Shown here: in pieces, positions 55,138 to 64,000 of the stretch
Layout of the letters: the number at the start of each line of letters is the position of its first letter
Position numbering within the stretch: position 1 is the stretch's first letter
Assembly: GCA_010093485.1 (NCBI GenBank)
Contig: MU001514.1
Span: 408,266-472,265 of the forward strand
Length of the DNA stretch: 64,000 bases
Source of the DNA: Karstenula rhodostoma CBS 690.94
Taxonomy: Eukaryota; Ascomycota; Dothideomycetes; Pleosporales; Didymosphaeriaceae
Direction: 5' to 3'
Notes under the pieces: model-generated
The model's input: only the letters and a program-made list of their open reading frames with translations
What the model was told of the DNA's origin: nothing
Database searches by the model: none
Program-made: the position numbers and the translations under genes

Positions 55138-55724
55138 GGAAATTGTAAATGTAGACAACGCAGCAATGGGTAGGCGTTGGTTTTCAGTTCTCATTCTGTG
55201 CGCGGTACCTCTGTTCATAGACCTTATAATGTAATACACAACCTCCAGACCTATCATGGAAGGGATGTCACTACAACACGCTTCACCACAAGTTGAGTTT
55301 GCGTACCTGCCCCTAAAAGTCGCCTTCACGCCGCTGCTGGCGGGCTTGGCGGGCTCTGGTAACGTGACTGCAGCCGAGGCGGTCCGTGCGCTCCTGCCTT
55401 CTTCAAAAGCTGCCTGCGCTCTTGCTCCGCACCTCTCACTCGCGCCAACAACACCACGCTCGCGAACTCTGCAGCCGCGCTCGTAACACTGCGAAGACAG
55501 TCAGACAGTCAATCGCCGCGCTCGTCGCAGCCACTGTCGTATCTCGCTCGAGGTAATACGAACTTGAACTTGCCACTGGCAACCTCCCTGATACACATTT
55601 CTACTGCACACACACACACTTGACCGCGACTGTTCGCATGCGCGTGCAGGAATCCGATCCATTTCTCAAGGAGTTGCCAGTTCGGAACAAAAACGACCCC
55701 CCACGACCACTAATCACCAACGCC
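55138..55724. other. Intergenic region before splicing-factor gene
   Basis: Holds the 3' end of SCS7 and the promoter/leader of the next gene, ending in a CA-rich ACACACACACACT tract at about 55606-55619. An in-frame upstream Met at 55620 could extend the next protein by 35 residues. Confidence 0.4.
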
Positions 55725-57688
55725 ATGGAGGTAGAGAACTTCCTGGACAACGTTGCCAAGGAGCTGGAGGACGAGCAGAAGCGCAAAGTGAAGTCGGAGA
55801 CCGGAGACCGCGACGAGGATGACCGCCGTACCCGGAGCGACCGCTCAGACCGCCATCATGGCGACCGCGACTATCGTGACAGTCGCCGCCATGGCCGCGA
55901 TCGAGACCGATCCCGGGATCGCTATCCAGCCCGTGAGTCAAATGGAGAGCGGCGCCACAGCCGTGAGCGCAAGCGAAGAGATGGAAGCCGACCTCGGTCT
56001 AGCAAGAGCAAGGATGCTGACACAGACGAAGATCATACTAGGTACTCAGCCCGCAGCAGCTCGCGGGACCGATACCGTGGAGGTCGCCGCGACCGTGGAG
56101 ACCGTGGCGGCGATTACTACAGCGGTGGCGGTCGAGGTGGGCGTTCGCGCTCTCCCCGCCGTGACCGAGGCGACCGTCGTGAGGACCGATACCGTGACCG
56201 CTCTGCCGGCGACCGCCCTCGCCGTGACCGTGACACGGACGACCGTCGTGACACGGACGACCGTCGTGACACGGACGACCGTCGTGACACGGACGACCGT
56301 CGTGGCAGCGGCCGACGCCGCACTCCCACTCCTGAGCTGACCGAGGATGACCGCGACAAGCGTACCATCTTCGTGCAACAGATCTCCCAGCGCGCCGAGA
56401 TGCGCCACCTCCGCACCTTCTTCGAAGCCGTCGGTCCTGTTGTCGAGGCACAGATCGTCAAGGACCGAGTTACTGGTCGTAGCAAAGGGTATGTGCCACT
56501 CTGTTCCTTGAGAATTCTGCTAACGTGTCTAGTGTCGGCTATGTGGAATTCAAGGACGAAGACTCCGTGCCTAAGGCCTTGGAGCTGACCGGCCAGAAAT
56601 TGAAGGGCGTGCCAATCATCGCCCAACTTACAGAGGCAGAGAAGAACCGCGCTTCACGCGCACCCGGTGAAGGCGGAGCTGCGAGTGCCAGCAACGGTGC
56701 TCCTTTCCACCGTCTCTACGTCGGCAACATTCACTTCAGCGTCACTGAGGAGGACCTGAGGGAGATCTTCCTACCTTTCGGCGAGCTCGAGCAGGTAACG
56801 CTGCAACGAGATGAGCAGAACCCAACTCGTTCCAAGGGATACGGGTTTGTTCAGTAGGTGCTGCCTCTCTGATGCCGACCCTGTCGCTAACAATCCTCTA
56901 GGTTTGTTGACCCGAACGACGCCAAGAAGGCTCTGACTGAGATGAACGGCTTCGAGCTTGCTGGTCGCCAGATCCGCGTTGGCCTGGGCAACGACAAATT
57001 CACCCCGGAGTCAACCGCCCATCTCCTCCGCAACTTCCCTCAGCAGGCAGCCAGCTACCAGGGCTCTGCATTTAGTGGTGCTGGAGGCCGTGGGGCATAC
57101 GCTGGAGGCTCAGGTGGCGTCTTCGACCGAGCCCATGGCAGGGACGATCGTGGTATCAGCGGTGCATCGGCACTGGATGATACTGACATGGCGGGGGTCA
57201 ACTTCAAGCAGGTCGATCGCAACAAGCTCATGATGAACCTTGCCCGCAATGAGGTCGACATCCCCACCAAGAAGGACGACCGCCCGACGGCTAAAGCTCG
57301 TGCCCCCGTTGAGAACACGATTGCACCTTCCAAGTGCATCAAGATTCAGAACGCTTTCGACGCTGACGAGTAAGTAACATCTCCTTTAATCTTCAATGAA
57401 TTGGGCTAATTACTTTGCAGGGAGTTGGTCAAGTACGGCGCTAACTGGGCGAAAGAGCTCGAGACCGAGATCAAAGTCGAGTGCAACAAGAAATACGGAA
57501 AAGTCGTCCACATCGCCGTCGACGCCAACTCCGACGGAGAGGTTTTCGTCAAGTTCGACTCGGTCAGCGGTGGCGAGAAGGCTCTGCAGGGTCTGAATGG
57601 CAGGAACTTCAATTTCCGTGTCATACGTGCTTCGTATGTTGTGGACAAAGTCTACAACTCGCTGTACGGTGCGGCTGCCGCGTTCTAA
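55725..57688 (+). CDS. RBM39/CAPER-like SR splicing factor (Rsd1-type)
   Basis: Four exons: 55725-56488, 56533-56853, 56902-57369, 57421-57688; 606 residues from Met 55725 (MEVENFLDNVAKELEDEQKR). Introns are 44-51 bp. Residues 20-200 form an RD/RS-rich domain, including four RRDTDD repeats. RRM1 has TIFVQQIS and RSKGVGYVEF; RRM2 has RLYVGNIHF and SKGYGFVQF; the C-terminal RRM-like UHM (GEVFVKFDSVSGGEKALQGL, with NFNFRVIRASYV) typically binds ULM peptides of SF3b/U2AF. A Gly-rich linker lies after RRM2. The architecture matches fungal RBM39/CC1-like factors of the U2 snRNP step. Nuclear. The last intron splits the acidic DADE|ELVKYG junction. Confidence 0.92.
56232..56303 (+). repeat. 18-bp coding tandem repeat (4 copies) in RBM39-like gene
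   Basis: Four nearly identical 18-bp units (GACACGGACGACCGTCGT) encode RRDTDD repeats in the RD/RS domain. Copy number may vary between strains. Confidence 0.9.
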
Positions 57689-59857
57689 GAGCCTGCTTGA
57701 CCAGACGACTTCACACGGCGAACCCTCAGACCCCCCATGGACTCTGACGGTAAGAGCGTGTTTTCATTTGCTTGCGGTGCGGATCTGCCATGTCATGGTA
57801 CTACATTTGCAAGGGTGTTAAGGAAATGGTTTGGGCGGTATGGAGTGATGGTTTTTCGGATATGGCGTTGGTGGAGTGCTTGGACATTTTTTTTCTTCGG
57901 CCTGGAAAGGGAACACTCACGTGGTGAAGGACTCGCTGGCTTCTTGACAGGTTGACCGACCCATTTGAGGCTGAAGAAGGATCAGCGACCCCGACTATGA
58001 CCGACGCCGGTCTAAAGTTTTTCATGGCCTCGGTACGTCGCGCGGTGGACCTTGCGGTCAAATCTTACCTGTTCACAGTAGGATACTCGCGCACGACTGC
58101 CTTTCAAAGGCAACGGCAAAGTTTCAGGATAAAGGCGGACTCAGTGGGTGCTAATAGTCTTAGGACTCATGGCTTGGCGACTTGTCTGCTTGTACAGCGT
58201 CCTTGCCAGCACAATTTGATCGATCACTTCTAGGCATTGGTCAGGACATCGTGACTCCATGTGGCCGTGTGGTTTGTAAGACCCCGTTCGAAGCATGATT
58301 CCTAACGTTGCGATAGGGTTTGCCTCATGTGTCTCTGCGCCACCTCGGAGGCTAAGAGTCTTGATCCCCTTTCTATCGTGCCCGTCGCTGCTAACCTCAG
58401 ACAGCGCCATCATTCTCTCTTGTTCGCTAACCTTCCAGGCTTGAGCTCCCCGCCCATATGCCGTTCAAAACCAATTTGTGCCTCAGCAAGGCCGCACGCA
58501 ATGCCTCTTGACGATCGTTTACCACGCCGCATATAAACGAAGAACCATGTCCGATCAAGATATACATTGGCCGTCTACGAGTCTCATGTTTCTTCTCAAA
58601 ATCTGCTGATTGGATGCAGGATCGTTTGAAACTTTGCTGACCCTGCCACTGACGACGTAGACCCAGGCGTTCTCCCAGCTCAAACGAGCATTTGGCTGTA
58701 AAGTTGGTCCTGTGTTGACAAGCCCTCAGCTTCGGGAATGCTTGCATCTATCAACAGCCTCAAGGGCACTTGTGCGTCAATTGAAGCTGGCGCGTACATA
58801 TCGTACTTCATGCGCAAGTTCTTCATAGACGTCATTCGAGAACAGTTGGAATCTGCAAGCCAAAATCGAGTCAATAGCAGATTGGAGGGTAGATATACTT
58901 CTAGCTTATGCACAACATATTCCTACGCTCACACGTTTGATTGACATCCGAAAGTTCATCGTTGCCATTGATAGGCTGGCTCTTTGGTGGTCCTACCAAG
59001 TCAGCACAGGTGGCAGAGTGCGTCTTTGAAACTCCTTGGGTGTGTGGCCTCCACACACCGCACGACCGCACCCCATCTCCATCTCGGCACGTCTCAGCGC
59101 CTCAAATCGTACCACAGACCCGCATGCAGCACGAATTTTGGACCGAGCGCCCAGCATTGTGCCAGCCTTACATGTCGCGAACGCGAATCGAGCGCGCTGC
59201 ACCACCGTGCAACACGCGACTGCTGCAATACAGCACTGTGCGCCGAAGTCCGTAGCCTCAGCCTCTCTGTGGATGCCAGTCCAGCTATTCTATTGGCTGC
59301 ATATCCGACAAAGGCACTGTTCTTAGACCTGTTACAAGAGCAGTACGCCTGCACGGTGGTCGGCAACCGATTGAGGCGGCTATGCCTCTTAAGGCAATTA
59401 TCTCACCACACGCCGCCTCCGTCAAGTTGGAGAGTCTGGAGAATGCGATACTATGAGGGATTAAATTTCGTAACCTACATGTATGTATCGAGGTGCTTGC
59501 TTGAGTCTGTCTATCACCAAGAAGGGGAAATGCAATCGCGGTAGAATTGCGCGCAAGGAAAGGATGTGTTCATACTACTAAGTTCGCCATCGACAGCCGC
59601 GCCTCCCTCAAGCGAGCTGACGGGCAGCCGGGTATCTGTCCTTATTCCTTCGGGAATGCACCATCACCAGCCAAGAGAGCATGGTGGTGCCATGCCGCGT
59701 ATAGAAACCTTACAAGAGGACACCATGATTCACGTCACTGCGCTTTCTTTCTAGAGAGACACGCGATCTCCTCAGTCTATCTCGTTCTTCTCTTTCCGTT
59801 CCCAGTCTTTCATTGTTTCCCTTAGGCATTCGTTTGCTTCGATTGGACTAGAAAAAG
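57689..59857. other. 2.2-kb gene-free region
   Basis: Between the splicing-factor 3' end and the receptor start. Short frames on both strands (for example 58984-59544, 58913-58680) lack any recognised domain. The last 100 bases before 59858 are T/C-rich. No repeat structure seen. Confidence 0.35.
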
Positions 59858-61860
59858 ATGCTGGCGACACTCCTTGCTGAGCGAAGCTCAGAGCTGAACC
59901 AAAGGCAGGCTGATGCCTCCTTCCACATTCCTTCAGATTTCTTTGCCGCCGCGACGATATGCCTTTTCTTGGCGACAGTGGCCGTGGCCGCGAGGACGTT
60001 CATTACCATGGTGGATATGCGACGGCTACAAATCGATGACTGTAAGTGTGATAGCGCGTGTCAGTCTTCGTATGCTAAGTCCTGCAGTTGCTACCATTCT
60101 TGCGGGGTTGTGCTTCGCTATATTCATTGCATTCATGTTTGTTGGCTCACATGCTGGTCTGGGCCAACATGTAAACCTCCTCTCCGCCGACGCCGTCAAG
60201 AGCGCGCTCCTCTACTCAAATATCCTCGACATCATGTACGCCCCGATCATGCTTGCCGCAAAGGTGTCCATACTTGTTCAAGTTGACCGCATGTTCTCTG
60301 GCAACAAGCAACGGATGATCTTCTGGAGCGTCCGCGCGTTGGCCTATGTCAACGCTTTTTGTTATACTGTCATGTTCTTCACGAATATCTTTGCCTGCAC
60401 GCCGCGAGCGAAGATCGTGGATCCTACGGTCTCTGGCCGATGCATTCCTCAGAATAATCTCATTGTCGTATCTAGCACAGTCAACGTGGCCTCCGATGTG
60501 CTCGTCCTGCTTTTCGCGGTTTGGGGCATCAGCAGACTACAGCTGAGTGGGAGGCGTCAGACTATGGTTGCGGTCGTGTTCGGCATTGGCAGCTTTGCAT
60601 GCATTGCTAGTGTCTGCAGATTAGCTTTTGGTGTTCAGGTCGACAAGAACCGCAACTACACACAGACTATCTGGCCTGTCCACATGTGGTCGTAAGTACA
60701 TTCTAGCAGATCTTCAAGGACACATGCTGATCTGATTTAGACTCGCTGAGATCACTGCTATCATGTACATGGCTTGCTGCCCAGCTTTCCCACGCCTTAT
60801 CCAGTACATTCGCGGTACCAAGACCGTCAAGCCTGCGATCAAGGGTTTCAAGACCGAAAAGGACCTCTTCAGTCCTACATCCAGCTTTTCCAGCAGCAAG
60901 CCAAGCACACCCGAGCAGAAGCACGGCTGGGGATCGCCAATCATCACACCGCCTACTCCACCAAAGGGCTCTCCCAAGATCACGCCTCCTACTCCTCCAA
61001 ACGGCTCTCCTCTGCTGCCCGCCGGCTTCGTCGCCCCTCAAAAGCCCACCCAAGCCAGTGTTCGCGTAACCCCCGGTCCCGCCCAAGGCACTCGAGGCAC
61101 CCAAAGCGAAGACCGCCCCCGAGGCCCCTTCCGCACACTCTCCCTCCCCGTCAAACCCTCCGTCCCACGCACCTCTTTCCAACTCCCACCCACGCGCCTC
61201 GAGCCTAGAGGCCCCCGCCTCAACTTCAGCATTCCTGTGCGCCCCACGCCAGAACAGCTCGCCAACCAGTCCTCCCTCTCTCCACGCTACGTCCCCGAAG
61301 AGACAACCGCAGCCCTCGCAAAGAAAGCGGAGGGCGCGCTCCAGAACTACGCCCCCTTCGAGCGCCGCATCTCCCACCTGTCGTACACCTCCCGCCACAC
61401 CGCTGCGCTAGAGGAGATCAGGCAGAGCCTCGAGGAAGTAAGACACAGTCTCGACGGCGGCTTCATCGACACCACGCCCACGCCCACCTCAGCTTCGCTC
61501 ATCGTGCCGCCCACCCCGGGTTCCACCTCAACATCGACCCCAAAGACACCCATCACCCCGACCTCGACCTCGACCTCGCACGCGCGCAGCCCCTCTCTTG
61601 CGCCCCCACCGTCTCCAGGCATGCCGTCCCCGGCGTCGCCCGCGCGCACAGAGTTCAGCGTGCACCTCGTCGAGAGCGCGGTGCGCATGAAAATCATGCC
61701 CGTGTACTTTGCGCAGCGCCGCAAGAAGAGCTACGACGCGCGCATGTCGACCGGCACGCTGGGCAACAGCACCGTCAAGCCCATGCACTCGTTCAAGCGC
61801 TCCAAGCACGCACGAGTGCCCTCGACGCCGGGCCTGCAGACGCATTTTGAGATTCCTTGA
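59858..61860 (+). CDS. Pth11-like seven-helix membrane receptor with Pro-rich tail
   Basis: Three exons: 59858-60041, 60088-60691, 60741-61860 (introns 46 and 49 bp); 635 residues. About seven hydrophobic segments lie within residues 25-300, including the first (FFAAATICLFLATVAVAART), LCFAIFIAFMFVGSHAGLG, MYAPIMLAAKVSILVQV and LVLLFAVWGISRLQ, with a Cys-containing extracellular loop (NIFACTPRA...RCIPQNN) and the fungal rhodopsin-like signature around LAEITAIMYMACCPAFPRL. This matches the large Pth11-related (no CFEM) receptor-like family. The remaining 330 residues are a cytosolic Pro/Ser/Thr-rich tail with TPPTPPKGSPKITPPTPP repeats and a basic end. Ligand unknown; a signalling role is inferred. 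Confidence 0.82.
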
Positions 61861-62515
61861 TTTTGTTCGTTTTTTTCTTCCTGGTCTTTTTGGGTTGGGG
61901 TCCGACTGGAGTCACTCTTTATACGCCTTGGGTGGCTGTTCGATCTAATGTTTGTTGGCTTTGCTTCGATTTGCTTCTTTGCTTTATAAAATTTCCCGCT
62001 GGTGGCGGCGGATTACGCTCTTTACGATTGATATCTCTTGGGCTGGCTTGGGTAATGGACTTCCCACCGCGGAAGGCGAAGTCCACGGCGTCACTCTTTA
62101 CGATGGGGTTTTTTATTTCACAGATACCCGGTGATGGTAGACAGGGGGGGGGATGCGGGTTGGATTGGTACTTGGGTGTAGAGACGTATTTACAGAGTCG
62201 TTGCGCTTAGTTTAATCTATGGAGTGTATAAATATTAGCTATTAGTTATTATTTGTTTGTTAGATGTTCATTACTTTTCCATTATGCTTGGTGGGTACGG
62301 GAGAAATACGGGTCTATGCATGGTAGATTGGGAAAAGAAGGACAAAGGAATGTACTGTAAAAGGAAACCCGGAAGCTGAATGTGCACAACAAAACGCTCC
62401 AACCCTTATCCACAACGAACCGTGATTAAAAGCCGAAAACAAAACAACCAAACACATGCCAAATGTATACCAATGACGCTACAACACCTCCAGCTCCAGT
62501 TCCAGTCTCACCACC
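61861..62515. other. Convergent intergenic region
   Basis: 650 bp between the receptor gene (+) and the glucan synthase gene (-). T-rich on the plus strand just after 61860 (TTCGTTTTTTTCTTCC) and A/T-rich between 62210 and 62300, consistent with two 3' ends. No gene seen. Confidence 0.4.
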
Positions 62516-64000
62516 TCAAGGCTTAGCCAACTGCTCCTTCCTGAAGAACAAAAAGAACCCCACACACACCACCCCCTGCAACACCAACGCAACCCAAAAC
62601 ACCGCATCACCAAGCCCATCCAGACTCAGCGCAAGATTCGGGAACACGGGCCCAGGCCCGAGTCTGTCGGGCGCAGACGCCCGCGCCGCCATGGTCGCCA
62701 CAGACCCAACCACCTGCGCCGCGGTAAGCGTAAACACGACGTGGAATCTTGTCATGGTCTGCAGCAGAATCATGCCGAAGCCGACACCCTGCAGGGCATC
62801 GAGCACGCCGAGCCACAACCACAGAGCGCGGCCGACGAGCGCACCAACGGCCGGCGTGCCCGCCCAAGGGATGAAGGACCCCATGCCTGACGTGCCCCAG
62901 AGCATCTGGGCCCAGCGGGGTGCGCCGAGCCCGATAGCGAAGATGGGCAGGATCCAGCTGTGCTCGATGGAGAGGCGCTGGAAGACGACAAACACGGCGA
63001 TCCAGATGAGCACGAAGAAGACGACGATGAGGACAGCGATGCCCCACGCAGGAACCAAGTTGGACTGCCAGAGGTACCGCCAGTTGCGGCCGTAGGGCGC
63101 CGAGAGGAAGTAGTTCTGGATGACGACGACGACGAAGAACCAGAGGATGATTTTACGGCGGCGCAGCGCGCTGTAGAAGGAGGGCACGCTGCCGGGGGAG
63201 CTGCGGTAGAAGTCGGGGAGCCCGAGGAAGAGAGCGACGCCGATGGAGCCGAGGAGGAAAGCCACGGGCGTGGTAATCGCCGTGATGTAGGGGTTTGCGG
63301 CGAACCCGGTGGGGTTCCGACCGGACGCACTCAACGCGGACAGATGCGCGCCCCAGTACCAGAGAACCGTGACATAGATCTGCTGTGTACCTTGGACGAC
63401 GCAGGCGCGGAAAACCCAGGTGTGCGTTGCGGTACCGCCTTCGGACCCAAAGTTCAGCGCGAAAAAGAGAGAGCCCGACCCAGAGGCAAGGGCGTACAAA
63501 CCGGTCGCGACGTTCTGTATCCATCCTCGAGCTGAAACGGAAGTGCCGTGGGGAGCCATGCCGAGAATGAAGAAGGCAAGAGCATAGCAGATGAAGGGAA
63601 GTGCGATGACATAGCGAGACTGCAAGGTGCGGAACAGCGACCACCACAGGATCGACCCAGCTAAGTAGATGCTGGCGACAATGTAGAGCTTGCTGGCAGT
63701 CTGGCCTATCTCCCCGGAAAGTAGAGTGACCTGGTAGCTGTTCGCAGAAAGGATTTGACCAAGCGCAAGCAGGAAGGAGTACACAGGCCAGTCGCGGATT
63801 TTGTACTGCATGATCCTCTTCATGCCCTTTGTTGGCGTATGGTCTTCACCAAGCTCGAACTCGTCCTCGATAATAGTGCCCATCTGCACCGACGAGCTCG
63901 AGCCGCTGCTGCTGCTGCTGTTACTCCCTTGGTCTTCCACCTCGATCTTCGCAAGTTTATTGTAGGATCGCTTGACGCCTAGCTTAGCATCGTGAAATCG
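62516..64000 (-). CDS. AGS1: Alpha-1,3-glucan synthase, C-terminal membrane domain (cut by window edge)
   Basis: The last 494 residues of a very large (about 2,400-residue) cell-wall alpha-1,3-glucan synthase; the amylase-like and glycogen-synthase-like domains lie right of the window. Visible: a linker FHDAKLGVKRSYNKLAKIEV, a Ser-rich stretch, then the multispan C-terminal region: DWPVYSFLLALGQILSANSY, GEIGQTASKLYIVASIYLAG, GSGSLFFALNFGSEGG, VFRACVVQGTQQIYVTVLWY, IILWFFVVVVIQNYFLSAPY, HSWILPIFAIGLGAPRWAQM and the end FFLFFRKEQLAKP. These are the Ags/Mok signatures of the polytopic domain thought to move the glucan through the plasma membrane. No intron is seen in this part. Ags genes control surface alpha-glucan, which shields beta-glucan in many fungi. 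Confidence 0.93.
   Translation of the reverse strand, partial: RFHDAKLGVKRSYNKLAKIEVEDQGSNSSSSSGSSSSVQMGTIIEDEFELGEDHTPTKGMKRIMQYKIRDWPVYSFLLALGQILSANSYQVTLLSGEIGQTASKLYIVASIYLAGSILWWSLFRTLQSRYVIALPFICYALAFFILGMAPHGTSVSARGWIQNVATGLYALASGSGSLFFALNFGSEGGTATHTWVFRACVVQGTQQIYVTVLWYWGAHLSALSASGRNPTGFAANPYITAITTPVAFLLGSIGVALFLGLPDFYRSSPGSVPSFYSALRRRKIILWFFVVVVIQNYFLSAPYGRNWRYLWQSNLVPAWGIAVLIVVFFVLIWIAVFVVFQRLSIEHSWILPIFAIGLGAPRWAQMLWGTSGMGSFIPWAGTPAVGALVGRALWLWLGVLDALQGVGFGMILLQTMTRFHVVFTLTAAQVVGSVATMAARASAPDRLGPGPVFPNLALSLDGLGDAVFWVALVLQGVVCVGFFLFFRKEQLAKP

Noticed and set aside
62463..63535. Plus-strand frames of 191-210 codons opposite the glucan synthase
   Set aside because: Antisense shadows of the conserved Ags C-terminal domain.

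Overview
The window is a gene-dense piece of a filamentous ascomycete nuclear genome. The evidence is short GT-AG introns (about 44-85 bp, with CTAAC/CTGAC-like branch points), fungal-only families (AIM41, DUF8035-like, GPI-anchored cell-wall proteins, Zn2Cys6 regulator, Pth11-like receptor, alpha-1,3-glucan synthase) and a Nup170-type nucleoporin. The overall look fits a dothideomycete, but I cannot name the species from sequence alone. No rRNA, tRNA, CRISPR array, plasmid, virus or intact transposon was recognised.

Layout. 0-7.6 kb: 5' end of a NUP170-like gene (leaving the window to the left), AIM41, a small secreted repeat protein, an Arg-rich DUF8035-type protein, ARV1, and a three-exon V-ATPase subunit e gene (VMA9). 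7.6-10.1 kb is gene-poor. 10.1-19.9 kb: a Pro-rich unknown protein, a CoA-binding-fold protein, a short-chain dehydrogenase, a Ybr137w/UPF0303 protein, a small Cys-rich (possible RanBP2-type finger) protein, an intronless unknown protein, and a multi-exon orphan. 21.7-29.1 kb, all on the minus strand: importin beta-1 (KAP95), a probably mitochondrial PP2C phosphatase (PTC6-like) and a coiled-coil-containing unknown. 30-42.5 kb is rich in secreted and cell-surface genes: a PAN-like secreted protein, a Kre9/Knh1-domain GPI protein, a GPI cupredoxin and a thaumatin-like GPI protein. These are interspersed with an extended MIF-family protein and the CENP-X (MHF2) histone-fold protein. 43.6-50.2 kb: a six-exon GH2 beta-mannosidase followed by a Gal4-class Zn2Cys6 transcription factor. 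50.2-53.9 kb is the largest gene-free stretch. 53.9-64 kb: the sphingolipid alpha-hydroxylase SCS7/FAH1, an RBM39-like SR splicing factor, a Pth11-like seven-helix receptor, and the C-terminal membrane domain of alpha-1,3-glucan synthase running off the right edge.

How the genes relate. There are no operons and no clear biosynthetic cluster. Functions fall into housekeeping (nuclear pore and import, V-ATPase, ER sterol and sphingolipid handling, splicing, kinetochore/Fanconi) and envelope or environmental interaction (GPI proteins, beta-mannosidase, glucan synthase, receptor). The most unusual observations are two inferred GC-AG introns 1.4 kb apart, a MIF homologue whose catalytic proline is buried behind about 120 residues, a compositionally odd orphan gene, a shared 7-bp minisatellite in opposite orientation at two intergenic sites, and a 3.7-kb gene desert with its own TATA-like element. 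I do not see a convincing wholly new system.
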